Assembly (NCBI RefSeq): GCF_020882245.1
Contig: NC_083597.1
Span: forward strand, 8,404,581 to 8,468,580
DNA: 64,000 nucleotides
From: Rhopalosiphum padi
Taxonomy: Eukaryota > Arthropoda > Insecta > Hemiptera > Aphididae
Direction of reading: 5' to 3'
A program made the translations under genes and the position numbers. Under the pieces are notes generated by a model, which was not told where the DNA came from, ran no database searches, and saw only the letters and a list, made by a program, of their open reading frames with translations. This document shows positions 1 to 11,250 of the stretch, in pieces; position 1 is the stretch's first letter; each line of letters begins with the position of its first letter.

Positions 1-1932
1 AAAACTAGCCAATATTGACGAATTAGTCACTTAGGTCACGCAACACACCATCTAAAGTGCCATAGACGTGCACAGTGCTTACTATCAGATCCCCATACAT
101 GAAGATGAATGTCAATATACAGCATTTGAAGCAGGAGGTCGATTATACAAATAAAGAAGAATTCCATTTGGTGCAACTAATGGAGTGGTCTGTTTTCAGA
201 GAGTAATAGATACTAAAATATCCCAAGAAAATCTTGATACGTATCAATGATACGTACCTCGATCGCATAACTATTTGTGGAAATAAACAGACTGAACACG
301 ATTTAAACTTAAACAAGTTTCTTATTGTAATAAAGAAATATGGACTCATATTGAATGAGGACAAAAGTCAGTTCTCGCAGCGTGAAATCTTACTACTTGG
401 TCACCACATTAGCAATAAGCGTATTAGTCCAGACCCTTAATGATTAAAACCACTGTTGAATTTATCAAAACCTACGGATGCCTCATCTTTGAAACGATTA
501 CAAGGTATGTTTTCCGATTACTCTAAATGGATTCAAGGTTTCTCTGACAAAATCTGCAGTTTGGTGAACGACTGTAAATCGTTTCCTATGTAACCTATAG
601 CAGCAGCTGATTTTGAACGTAAACAGGATATTGCTAAATCGGTAGTATATTCAATTAGTAATAAAGAACTTCTGGTAGTGGAAAGTGATGCATCTGATTT
701 TGCCCTAGCCGCGACTCTAAGCCAAAGTGGTCAGCCTGTGGCATTTTTCTCAATGAGTCTCACTGAATATGAAAAAAGACACTCATCTATAGAAAAAGAA
801 GCATACACGATTGTAGAGGCCGTGAGAATGTGGAGAAATTTTCTTATTCAAGTCTTCAAGACATTTCAAGCTTATAAAGTTATAACAGACCAGGAAGTGG
901 TTTCCTAATTTTTATGTTCAGTCTAAAGCATTCCAGTAAGATAAAAAAATGATAAGATAACGAGATGGTGACTTGAGCTATCGTCCTTCAGTTACGATAT
1001 AGTATACCGCCCTGGTAAGAATAATACGGTAGTGAATGCCTTCTCGAGAGTGTAAAAACATCAATAATCCAAATAAGCTTTTTGACCTTCACAAGGCAAT
1101 ATGTCACGCTGGTATGACTAGGATGTACTAGACTAGAAGTAAGAATCTACCATTTACTCTGGATGATATTAAAAGGGTAACTACAACTTGTCATATATGT
1201 GTTGAAGTTAAACCCAAATTCTTTAAACAGGAGGGCAATCATCTTATCAAAGCTACTTCGCCTTTTGAACGATTGAATATAGATTGCCCTCTAATACAAG
1301 CAATCAATATATCCTTACAATAGTACATGAATATTCTCGCTTCCCAATTGCTGTCTATGCCAGGACATTAATTCTATTGGCACAGCTAACACAAATACTT
1401 AGGATAACTCAGTGAGGAGAAGTACTAATAGATGCCCTATATTATATAAGATATCTGATTTGTACAGCTATAAATTGTACCCCACATGAACACTTCTTCC
1501 ATTATCCTCAACGTTCTTTGAATGGGAAAACTCTCCCTTCATGTTTAACTGTCCTGGTCCAGTACTCGTCAGAAAACATGTAAAATCATCAAAGTACGAT
1601 CCACTGGTGGAAGAAGTTGAATGATAGAGGCTAATCCAGGGTATGCTTTGGTGCGTTATAACAATGGACGTGAATCGACTATTTCTCTGAAAGACCTGGC
1701 ATCTGTAGGAGATAGAAATCTGTTGGAAGAAAAGAGAGACAGAGAACATAGTATAAAATCATCAAGCCTGGAAGCTCCTGCATACGACTGTAGAGTTGGT
1801 CAAGATAATAAAAATATTGTTATTGAAGAACCTACCCAGATGAATGAGGGGCTAAATTATTTTAAAGAACCTAGAAAGTCTACAAGAACCAAAAATTATG
1901 TAAAGTATTTAAAAGATTATAAAATTAATTAA
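1..1932 (+). pseudogene. Ty3/gypsy-type retrotransposon pol, 3' part, decayed
   Basis: This is the polyprotein of an LTR retrotransposon, cut by the window start. Around 65-170 the reverse transcriptase reads IDVHSAYYQIPIHEDE, followed by FEAGGRLYK and PFGATNGV. At 234-440 it reads YLDRITICGN and LLGHHISNKRISPDP; the usual YLDD box appears as YLDR, so one metal-binding aspartate is lost. RNase H follows at 678-905 (VESDASDFALAATLSQSGQP, HSSIEKEA, VITDQEVV). An integrase-like stretch lies near 1080-1310 (zinc-region cysteines CHICVE, then SPFERLNIDCP). A C-terminal tail at 1621-1932 ends in RKSTRTKNYVKYLKDYKIN, as gypsy-type pol tails often do. Frameshifts and stops separate the pieces, so no protein is made. 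The 3' LTR follows directly. Confidence 0.85.
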
Positions 1933-2000
1933 TTAATTATTTATTTATATTATTTGTATTTATTTATTTTATTGTTATTTGTTAATGGTTAATTAATATT

Positions 2001-2012
2001 TGTAGGGGAGAA
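2001..2012 (+). promoter_or_regulatory. polypurine tract of the LTR retrotransposon
   Basis: The purine-rich run AGGGGAGAA ends exactly where the 3' LTR begins with TG. In LTR retrotransposons this tract primes plus-strand DNA synthesis. The assignment rests on position and composition. Confidence 0.6.
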
Positions 2013-2204
2013 TGTGGTAAAATAATAGTCATACTAAAAACTAATCTATAAAAGTTAATCATATATTCATATCACTTAGTTGTGTAAATGTGTAAAACAG
2101 CCTAAAGCTGAAGTACTTCCATGTAAAATAATATGTGTACGTTAATTATTATGTTTATTAAAGCCAACTTTACTGTGGCTCTATTGTTTGATTATTATAC
2201 AACA
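2013..2204 (+). repeat. 3' LTR of the Ty3/gypsy-type element
   Basis: About 192 bp starting TGTGGTAAAATAATAG and ending ATTATTATACAACA, so it has the TG...CA termini of an LTR. It directly follows the polypurine tract and the pol C-terminus. A TTTATTAAAG stretch near 2155 could supply the polyadenylation signal. The 5' LTR lies outside the window, so LTR-LTR identity and the target duplication cannot be checked here. Confidence 0.7.
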
Positions 2205-2230
2205 ATAGATACATATAATATTTTACATAC

Positions 2231-2421
2231 CTTATTTAACAGAAGAATAGAGTATAATTCACTCATCCATTTCAAATCAAGACCATCAGTTACAGTTGGA
2301 TCATAAGTCATTGGAATACAGGCATGTTTTACAAGATTCATTGTTAGAGCCCTTTGTAATTTTATTAAATTGTCATAAAAAGTCCAAATCCACAATTTGG
2401 GTATAATTAAGTAAGTTGTAT
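2231..2421 (-). other. exon-like open segment, unidentified
   Basis: On the minus strand an open stretch is bounded by an acceptor-like TTTCTAG (2422 side) and a donor GTATGTAA after AATAAG (2231 side). It reads through residues such as LWIWTFYDNLIKLQRALT and GLDLKWMSELYSILLLNK without a stop. I do not recognise the family. It could be one exon of a host or transposon gene continuing to either side. The lysine-rich ORF at 4.3-5.0 kb is on the same strand, but nothing shows the two are spliced together. Confidence 0.3.
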
Positions 2422-3516
2422 CTAGAAAAATATTCATAAATATTAAATATATATTAAATTATTTGCTTATTAATACTATTTTAGATTTTTATAACTTGGA
2501 TAACTTAAAAATCAATCAAAACTATTCGTGACTAGGTTTAAAAAAAGATTTTTGAATAAATATTTTGTTAAAAATATATTTTCTAAATACTAACTTGTTC
2601 TTTGTATTTAGTTATTTTTTTTTGCTTTTAATAAATTTTAATAAAATATAAGTTTCATACTTTCTAAAAAAGCTTTATAAAAATTATTTATGTTCCAAGA
2701 CGTTAATAATTATTTTTGTTATGTTTGAAATTAATCCAATTATAAATTAAAAATGTATATTTGAAAAAAAATATAATTAATGCATCTTTTTTATGACCTT
2801 ACTTAGAAATCATAGTATTTATATATATAAAAGTATAAATATGCGATAAAAATTAAACAATACTATTTTTAACATTATACTTAGCATCAGTATGTATTTC
2901 ATGAGGTATTGAGGTTAATATAGATGCTAAATGTTACCAAGATTATTAAATGATATTAAAGGTTACCAAGATGTTACAAATACAAAACCGTTTATAATAA
3001 TATGTCATATTTATGATACAGCCAAAGGATATGTTACTACCACCTAATTTATTGCAAGGAAATGGCCTTTAATAATTTTACCACTGCTTACCATTTATTA
3101 TAATTTGCAATTATTTATATCCAGTACTTCAGATTTTATAATTTTTTTTACTCAATAATAGCTAATAGACATATTATTTAATATAACTTGATATGTGTTT
3201 TTAAGATAACTTGTTTTATTTTTTGTCTTTATGTCTCTACAATATATGTTACGTTAATAATTCTAGATAATATATATTTTAGTTATTTTACATTATATAC
3301 ATGACTATGCTTAAGTATTTATTAATTTATAGTAGGGAACTTAATAATTTTTTTATAATGTTGAAATATTAATTAAAATATAAATATTTACATATAAAAA
3401 AAACCTGATTTAGCACATATTCATTGAATTTTAGTAGTATAATAGTAACGTATATAATCTTTTAATAGCTTAATACCACACAAAATAAGAATTATAAATT
3501 TATTTGTGAAATAGAG

Positions 3517-3820
3517 CAGCGTTTCCCAAACTCTTGTTTGAGGTTGCCCAGTAAATAATATTTTTCCATTTCGTGACCCACCAAAATATTTATCATTGTG
3601 TAAAAAAAGCAAAATAAAACACATTTGAATGTCCACATAGAATTTTATAATAAAATTGAAGCGTTAATTTGTAACAACATTGTAATAATTAAAATATAGT
3701 TACTAATTATACCAAATTATCTAATAAAATTTAATATGAAAATTGTATTAAATTCTGTGACCCGGTATTATATTTTCGTTGTCCAATAGTGGGTCGCGAC
3801 CCACTCTTTGGGAAACGTTG
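3517..3820. mobile_element. hAT-type MITE
   Basis: The left end CAGCGTTTCCCAAACTCTTG and the right end CTCTTTGGGAAACGTTG form imperfect terminal inverted repeats. The right arm also carries GTGGGTCGCGACCCAC, the sequence widespread in hAT MITEs of animals. There is no coding capacity. The 8-bp flanks (AAATAGAG and ATAAAAAG) match at only five of eight positions, so the target duplication is weak and the insertion is probably old. Confidence 0.75.
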
Positions 3821-4305
3821 ATAAAAAGTACTAAAAATTGTGGATATGACATTCATTGTAACTTCATGCTTAAAATTTAATGAAGTTACCATATTATTTA
3901 AAAAAACCTTGAAGACATATTATGTAGTAATGAAAAGCACATTTAAAACCCACCGCCATAGGTATTAATTTAATTAATATTTCAGTAATAGATAACAATA
4001 ATTATTTTACACTTTTAAAATATGTAGTAGATATATGATTAGATTACCTGAAGTGGATTGTTCATGATTTGTTTGCTTTGTATTATCTTCATTAGCTATC
4101 ATAATTACCTGAAAAATACATTATTTATGAACTAGAAATACTCATTGTAATACATGATTTATTTATGATGTTTACAAATAAATTATAATTAAGTAAAGGT
4201 ATATAATTACATTTCTAATCAAAATAAATGTTATTTATTAACAAAGTAAAATAAATCATTATCAAAGCAACAATATTTAAAACAATAAGCAATAAAAATT
4301 GTTAC

Positions 4306-5010
4306 CTTTGAATGGATTTCATTTTTTTTATGTAGTATAGATATCACATTTTCATTTTCTTCTTTGCTTTTTTCTTTTGTCAATAATCCTGGACCAGCTA
4401 TACTTTTTAGCTTTCTTTGGGGTGGTATTATTTTTAATTTAATTGTTTCATTAACTTCATTCACCATGGATGTAATTGGTTTATATGTTATAGATTTTTG
4501 TACGTTTAATTTTAAAGATTTTGATTTTTTTTTTGGTTGCTTTTTTACATTAGTTTTAATATTTTTTATTTGTTGTTGTTCCACTTCAGATTTCTCAAAG
4601 TTTTGTTGGATTAGATGTTTATTTTGAATTTTTTCATTAGTTTTTTTCTTGGCTTTGGTAGTCTTACTTGAAATATTATTGTATACAGCACCGCTTCTTG
4701 TTATTCTTTTATTCTTCTTCTTCTTATTAAATTCAACTATTTTTTTAATTTTTTCTTTTTTCATTAATCCTAGACTAGCGAAAAATTTTTTTTTTGAAAA
4801 AAATTTTTCATAATGTGTAGTTTTAATATTCATTTCATTCATTTTGGATACAATTGGTTCGTCTATAACAGCTTGTTGCTAGTTTAATTTTATAGCTTCT
4901 TGATTAGTTTTCTGTTTTTTCACTTCAGTTTTTGCAAAATTTTGTTTGATTAAATTTTTATGTGATTTATTTAATTTTTTACCTTGTCTTTCGTAGGTAT
5001 TTATTACACC
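4306..5010 (-). CDS. lysine-rich protein with internal tandem duplication (unidentified, possibly broken)
   Basis: An open frame runs from about 4842 to a donor-like GTAACAATT at 4305. It encodes a strongly basic protein rich in K, N and E. It is built from two units of roughly 100-120 residues. The newer-looking unit has HLIQQNFEKSEVEQQQ, KLNVQKSITYKPITSMVNEV and IAGPGLLTKEKSKEE. The upstream unit has NLIKQNFAKTEVKKQK, DEPIVSKMNEMNIKT and FASLGLMKKEKIKKI. The upstream unit extends past the first Met to about 5010 but carries an in-frame TAG near 4880. I see no catalytic motif. A short stretch of the broken gene at 54.66-56.5 kb (LNGPGIIKSIATPEHLIEKI) resembles its GPGLL...E segment. It may be one exon of a repeat-derived aphid protein; function unknown. 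Confidence 0.35.
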
Positions 5011-5759
5011 TTAAATTTTATATTATTTGTGTAACCGTATTTGAAATATTATTGTATTGAGTGTCATACAGAATTTTTGCAGTAAATTGAAATAAATAAT
5101 AAGATTCTATCTTAATTAATTATTATATTATTAATTGTAAAACGCACCAAATGATAACTGAAAAAAAAAATAATACTAAATTATATTATAGGATCAAGTC
5201 AATTTGTAATTTTATCTTAAACCATTAATTTAAATATATAAATATATATTATAATTTATAATTTAATAGTTTCGTCAATTTTATATACCTTAAAAATATA
5301 GTAACAATGCATAATTAATGAGATGGCATTATATTATAATATTCAATCTCATGAAATAATATAATATAACAATTAATAGTGCAAAATCAGTTTTTATCAG
5401 TTTTTTTTAATTACCGGTTACCTCAATTGTTACAAAAAAACATTAATTATTATTAAATACTAATATAATTATAAATTAGTAGGTAATGAAAAATAGTTAT
5501 TTAATAATTTAAATTTATCTTTATTTTAATTATTTTGAATTATAGGTATACTCTCTAAAATATCTTTAAATAATTGACCTATTAAATTATCAAATATCAT
5601 TGTTTAATTTTAATCAATTTCTATTTTACAAATAACTGCAGAACACGAATGACCATTGTTTATATTTTATATTTTTATAATATAATTAAAATGTTATTTG
5701 AGTTGGTAGATCTATGATGGATTAGATATTCATAATTGGATAATGGTACTAAAAATTAT

Positions 5760-6560
5760 GGAAATTTGGCAAAGAAATGCATACAGTTTTTATGGACTTT
5801 AGGAAACCATATAATAATATTGACAAAGAAAGCCTACTGATTATTATGAAAGAATTTCATTTTTCTCATAAGTTACCTATTCAATCTAATATCAATTAGT
5901 AACATAGAAATTCAAGCGAGAGTCCAAGTTAAAAATACAGTCACTGACTCGAATACGATCAATATCGGGTTAAAACAAGATGATTAACTGTTGCTAATAT
6001 TGCATAACATGTTTTCAGAATAGGTGTCCAGAGATAAAAATTGGACTATAAGATACAGCAGAAGGTTTATTAGCTTAAGTAGACATTTTATTGATAGAAT
6101 TCAGATTTATTAAATAATTATTCAGTTAACTTGAACTTTAAACTGAACTGATTAAATAGTTGGTTTATTTAATATCATCATCTTCGTCTTAAATGATTGA
6201 GATGATCTGATTTGGAGAATAAAACAGCAACATAAATATTAAGTCAGAATTACTAAAGAGTTAAATAATTTGAGGCCTTAGACACCTGAAATTGAAGTGG
6301 TCTGGGCTAAGGTAAAAGGTATTATTACTGAAGCTGCAAGTATTCATCAAGAGGAAAGTTGAAAACAAAAATACACTGGTTTAATATAGTTGGTCAAGAT
6401 GCAATAAAAAAACCACAACTTCTACAGATTAGAAATGCTATCAGATACAAGGGAGGAAAATATACAAATTTATAAAGTAAGAAACTTAGCAAATAGTATA
6501 GTAAAACGCTAAAAGAGACTAGTAGGATAGAAAACGACGAATTTTTCCGCATATATATAT
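5760..6560 (+). pseudogene. fragments of a non-LTR retrotransposon ORF2
   Basis: Around 5790-5870 the reading YTVFMDFRKPYNNIDKESLL matches the RT block A pattern (usually D-x-x-K-A-Y-D-x-I). Around 5910-5990 the segment IQARVQVKNT...NTINIGLKQDD matches the block preceding GLKQGD. Further on, 6250-6560 resembles the linker between endonuclease and RT (LNNLRPETPEIEVV-like text, WFN, then REENIQIYKVRNLANSIVKR). That linker would normally precede the RT, so at least two partial copies lie head to tail. Stops and shifts are frequent. Only family-level resemblance is claimed. Confidence 0.55.
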
Positions 6561-6589
6561 ATTATATTATGAACAACTTTTATTAATAA

Positions 6590-6645
6590 TTATTTTTTTT
6601 TTCGGGGAGTGGGTTGAACAACCCCCCCTACCAGGCACGCCCCTA
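6590..6645. repeat. terminal fragment of an unassigned repeat
   Basis: A short stretch with CGGGGAGTGGGTTGAACAAC followed by CCCCCCC and CCAGGCACGCCCCT looks like one end of a dispersed DNA repeat. Its partner end is not found nearby. MULE-1 inserted just downstream of it. Confidence 0.25.
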
Positions 6646-6664
6646 ATGGAGACACTTGGTTGAA

Positions 6665-6866
6665 CAAGCGTCTAGAAACAGAGAATCCGAACGGCTGCAA
6701 GATGGCCGACTTTGTTATCATTATCAGCTATCACCGATTTTATTATCAGTTATCACTATTTTTATATTTTATATAGAAAAATGTATAATATTGACAATAT
6801 CCTATACTTCACAAATTAGTATAATATTTAATTCTTTATGTATTGTGAATGAATATTCGTAAAATA
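6665..6866 (+). repeat. left TIR of MULE-1
   Basis: Left arm of the long inverted repeat; it pairs with 10186-10384. The short open frame crossing it is not a gene. Confidence 0.85.
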
Positions 6867-7265
6867 AATTAGTATATTTAATTATTAATATATTGTAAGT
6901 AAATATAAATAAATTCAGTTGGTTATAGGTATGTATAAGTGTTGTTTTTTTTGACAAATTATCTTTCAAATTAATTGGGAAAAAAAAGCTTTTATAATGG
7001 ATTCTTCAACTATTTAAGTAAAACAAATTAACTTTTTAACTAGTTTTTACCCATATTATAAGATTTACATATTCATTTATTACTAATACATGTAAATGAC
7101 AATACAATTATAAATTAAAAATAAATCGTGTTGATGGTAACATTCGTCCAATCGTTCAAAAAAATAATATTATAATAAAAAAAAATCATTTGTGGTCCTA
7201 CTCCAATAATAAAGATGCCACTATATTATTTTGTTCTTCCAGTGTTAGAACTTCTTAATTATTTT

Positions 7266-9545
7266 TTATAGTTGTTCGTTTTTTTTTTGGTTGAAAAAAA
7301 AACGACACTGAGGAATTATTATTAATTTATTTGGAGATTGATGAGATGATAATTTTTTAAATGGTTTTATATCAGAATTATTTTTTAAAGCCACTAAAGT
7401 GGGCATAACAGTTGCGGAACATTTTTTCAAAACATTCCAAATTTGAAAATTAGATTGGTTTGATATTTTTGAATTATTTAGTTGTAATATAATAGTAGAC
7501 GTTTCATTTTCATTGTTAATATTTCTGATTCCAAATTCCTTATTTAATTCACTGCTAACTATATTATTTCTATTTTTCAGAAATAGACATACTAAATGGA
7601 TATGCTTACACATGTTCCATTTTATAGCACTATCCATACAAGAACAGGAATAATGATGAATACATGTAATACATTCTTCACAAGTAATTTGACATTCACA
7701 ATTTATTTCAAGTTTCTTAATGACATACAATTCATTTACATTTTCAGACATAACATGCCAACTACTATTATACACATCTTCCATAACCATTTCATGTGAC
7801 ATCTCGAGATTTGTCTTGTGTCGCTTACGTCATTCCTTGATCTTTGAGCACATTTTTCCTTTATATAGGACTATTGTCTCTGATAAATCGCATCAATGCA
7901 TGCAAGGATTTATCAAGTCTTTTAACTTTTTTCCTTGTAAGTATATATGTTGTAATGTTCTATGCATTCTCTCAATATGCATATTTGTATTGATTCCAGA
8001 ATGTATACGATAACAATAAGCCCAAGACAAAACACAATTTGCATAATTTCCTATAAAATAATTTGCAAATTCTATTGTTTCTTTATCACTGGACATACGA
8101 ATTACAGCTTCTTCAAACATTTTTTCAAATACATTCGTATCAAGTTCTTAAAGTAAGGTTCTTAAAACTTTATAGATTTCTATCTGTTTTGGTTTGGATT
8201 TAATTTTACATAAATTTTTCCTCCAGGCTCGATCAACATGCCAATATGTACAATAAAGTCGATGTCTTGGACGATTCATTTCAACCACCCATGCGTTGTA
8301 AAAACTTTCAGCCATGTTCGACATGAAAATATTTGGCTGTAGAGAACCAATTAACTCTTTTATTTAAAAAAATAATATTCTTAAAACCATTTCATCAATT
8401 AGATTGCTTATCATGAATGAGCATGGGAATCCTTCTCGCATGTCATCAAGAACTAAAATGGTTGTTAAATTGAAATGATACGAGTTCATTCCATGGTTCT
8501 CATCAATACAAATTACGTCATTACCAAATTGTTCAAGCATTGATTTTTGATAGTTATTCATAATAAGTAAAAGAAAGTCTTCTTCTTTTAGTTCCGCTAA
8601 ATTCTCATCAATTCTACCTTGTGATTTATAATACACTAAACTGAATTTGTCATCAGTTTTCAAGTTATAGACCCAAGCCTCAACACTTGTAGCATCATTA
8701 GAATGGCGTACAGCTTCATTGTTAAGGTTATAAGATGTTTCAATGTTGTACAAATTCTTTTTAGTTAACAAATGGGTTCTTTCTAATTTATATTATATTC
8801 GATATATTATCCCAAATTTCATCTAAAATCTGTTCAAATGGAATATGTTGTGAAATTTTACATGCTATATCATTCTTTGTTACTTTGTCTATTGATAAGT
8901 GCCCTAATTCACTTACATGCCCTATGTGGTTACCATTGTATTTAATAGTACATTTTTTAGTCAATTTCGATACTATTACATTAATGCTTGCAGGACAGTA
9001 ACCGTTAATTTTGTTACTACCTTGAGTTTTTACATGGCGTTGACCTAAGCTTTTTAAAGAAAAAACCCATTTCTATTATATTTATAATAGCTGTAAATTT
9101 GATTTTCAGAGGAACCACAGTTTTTAACAAAATATGATCGAGTAGAAACTTGAATTTCGTGTTTCCAACTTTCAAATTCATCAACATTCTCAAATTCCAA
9201 TTTAATAATATTTTGTGGAGCATTGTGGTCCTTTGAATAATGTTCATCCATAATTTTATATGGAGCAGTAAATGAGCAGAAAGTACATGGGACCAATATT
9301 TCTATTGCTTTAGTAAAAGCATGTGCAATTCTTTTATGTTCCTTTAGATTTTTTTCGTGGCAATATGATTTTGAACAAAGGTCACACGTAAATGTGTACA
9401 AGTCTTTATTTTTTTTCTCTATTAGTGGGTGCTATTTCATCTACTTTTAAAAGAGGGTGATTTTTTAATATATGAGCTCTCAATTTTTTAAAAATTTAAA
9501 TTTGTTTTCACATTCAATGCATTTAAATTCATTAGCTTTAGACAT
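7266..9545 (-). pseudogene. MULE transposase with N-terminal C2H2 fingers and C-terminal SWIM finger, broken
   Basis: Reading on the minus strand from an ATG at 9545: a first finger FKCIECENKFKFLKN, then LRAHILKNHP in another frame. A second finger is FTCDLCSKSYCHEKNLKEHK and a third is VPCTFCSFTAPYKIMDEH (9401-9054). The MULE core follows at 8771-8364 with VICIDENHGMNSYHFNLTTI and DDMREGFPCSFM. Near 8350-8260 it reads IFMSNMAESFYNAW; relatives have Asp where this has Asn, so a catalytic aspartate appears to be lost. WHVDRAWR follows. A helical segment (FIGNYANCVLSWAYCYR, GINTNMHIERMH) occupies 8120-7893. A SWIM finger, SCSCMDSAIKWNMCKHIH, lies in 7802-7266. At least four frame changes interrupt it, one at an A/T run near 9497. 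The product would bind TIRs and move the element; here it is inactive. Confidence 0.85.
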
Positions 9546-9679
9546 GTTTGAAAATAAATCTAATAAGTGAAAAAAAAAGAATATATTTTGTTCTTTTTAA
9601 CAGAAATACAGAATTCACAACATGAAAAAATAAAAAATAATTTACTTACTTAATAATTTACTTTTATTTTTTTTAAACC

Positions 9680-9830
9680 TTATAAAAACTCGTGTCAAAA
9701 AAGCAAGGTATTGAACCGAGTACTAATAAAACTAACTGTATACTATATAGTGTCTATGCCCTATAGGCTATAGTAACTGGTGTCAAAAAAGCATTGCATT
9801 GTACCAAGAACTAATAAATTTAATTCAGTA
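9680..9830 (-). repeat. two direct copies of an ~87-bp repeat upstream of the MULE-1 gene
   Basis: The word GTGTCAAAAAAGCA with a shared downstream pattern (ATTG..CC.AG.ACTAATAAA) occurs near 9692 and again about 87 bp later. Both copies lie between the transposase start and the right TIR, where a promoter or transposase-binding sites would be expected. Function is inferred only from position. Confidence 0.4.
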
Positions 9831-10185
9831 GATATTATTTTATCTTAATAATGCATTAAACTTCATGGTCAGTTAAAATAAAGATTAGTTATCTTTGTTA
9901 GATTTCAGTTCTTTACAAAATTGTAAAACTATTTATAAGCCATCTGTAAAAATGAATTGATGCACCTATTTCCGGTTTCTTTTATAAATACTATTTGTTT
10001 AATATTTTTGAAATAAGAAACCAAAAATTGATTAAATTAAATTCAATGAATAATAAAATTATATTTGATCAATATTAAAAATTAAATACTAATTTATTAA
10101 GTATGAAATATTAAAAATGTATTTACATTTCATTTAATACTATAGTACATAGTACATACTTTTTATTTATAATATAATATTTATT

Positions 10186-10384
10186 TTGTTAATATTAATT
10201 CACAATACATAAAGAATTAAATATTATACTAATTTGTGAAGTATAGGCATATTGTCAATATTATACATGTTTCTATATATAATATAATAATAGTGATAAC
10301 TGATAATAAAATCGGTGATAGCTGATAATTATAACAAAGTCGGCCATCTTGCAGCCGTTCGGATTCTCTGTCTCTAGACGCTTG
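10186..10384 (-). repeat. right TIR of MULE-1
   Basis: Right arm, inverted relative to 6665-6866. By eye more than nine of ten positions match, with a few 1-2 bp indels. Confidence 0.85.
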
Positions 10385-10395
10385 TTTTGGTTGAA

Positions 10396-10640
10396 GCATG
10401 CAAAATGCCTTAACGAAATTAAGGAAATAAAATAGAAAAACTACTCTATAACATAAATATAGCCCACAAATTCAATTTAAACCAGATAAATAATTTTGAA
10501 AACAAATTAATTAATGGAATGTCCAAAAATATTTCACTAATTAAATAAAATACTATTATTGATACCATTAAATGCATAGAACATAGCTAATCATAAGGAT
10601 TGAAAATAATACGATTAATGAATGCTATAGAATAAAAATC
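10396..10640. other. no gene seen; old flank of the MULE-1 insertion
   Basis: AT-rich sequence immediately outside the MULE-1 target duplication. Short open stretches exist (for example KFNLNQINNFENKLING), but I cannot assign them. Confidence 0.3.
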
Positions 10641-10649
10641 ATAGCAATA

Positions 10650-11250
10650 AACTAGTTGTTATATTTACTGGACATATTTATAAAGTTTGCTTACCCAACA
10701 GTAGAAGAGTCAAAGAAATCTTTCAAAACGACTGGTTGTAATATTGGAAGTGGAAGTGTTGACCGGCCAGATAACCACAAAAGACTATACAAAATTCGCA
10801 TAACGGCAACCAATACAACACATGCGATGCGTGGCGGTGAGCGGGAGAAGCGTCGGCGCTAGGTAGACAAAAGCTAACGACTGACCGCCGCGATCCAAGC
10901 GGATTATTTATTGTAGTGGTTATCAAAATAAATTATTTATGCTGTGCCGCCGCCGTTCCGGAACGCAATAATAGAATGAGAACCACTGTCTACACAGTGG
11001 GTGAGGTTCGGGGTACGACGACGGCCACCCGCCAGTTTTCGTGTCGCCGACTATACCAACTCTACTTCCACAGAACATGGAGCCAATGGCTTGATCGGGG
11101 CACAAACACAAATTTTCATAGAATACCTCCAGTACATATACGAACTCAACAACCTGAGACCCTAGACACAGCACTCGGACCGAACGCAGACACCATCAAC
11201 CAAGTATTAATATTTAAAAAAAAACCAAATAGTACAATTTAATCTAAAAA
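10650..11250. other. GC-richer island of unknown origin
   Basis: Base composition rises clearly above the AT-rich surroundings, with many CpG steps (for example GCGTGGCGGTGAGCGGGAG). Open frames exist on both strands, but none has a recognisable domain and they overlap each other. Possibilities are the 5' UTR or internal promoter of a LINE, a host promoter with first exon, or a remnant of younger inserted DNA. Nothing in the sequence decides between these. Confidence 0.35.

Larger units (their letters stand above)
6665..10386. mobile_element. MULE-1: complete MULE DNA transposon with long TIRs
   Basis: Both ends carry a near-identical inverted repeat of about 200 bp starting CAAGCGTCTAGA (left, 6665 to about 6866; right, about 10186 to 10384). 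The arms share AGAATCCGAACGGCTGCAAG and GCTATCACCGATTTTATTAT with only scattered mismatches. The 9-bp word TTGGTTGAA occurs immediately outside each end (6656-6664 and 10387-10395), a target duplication of the size typical of MULEs. The 3.7-kb body holds one broken transposase gene on the minus strand. The high arm identity implies insertion not very long ago, although the gene has several frame breaks. Confidence 0.9.

Noticed and set aside
6656..6862. Open frame of 68 codons on the plus strand
   Set aside because: It lies almost wholly in the left TIR of MULE-1 and is mirrored in the right TIR; it is repeat sequence, not a gene.
10923..11174. Minus-strand ORF in the GC-rich island
   Set aside because: No domain and no splice support; overlapping frames open on both strands are expected in GC-rich DNA without selection.
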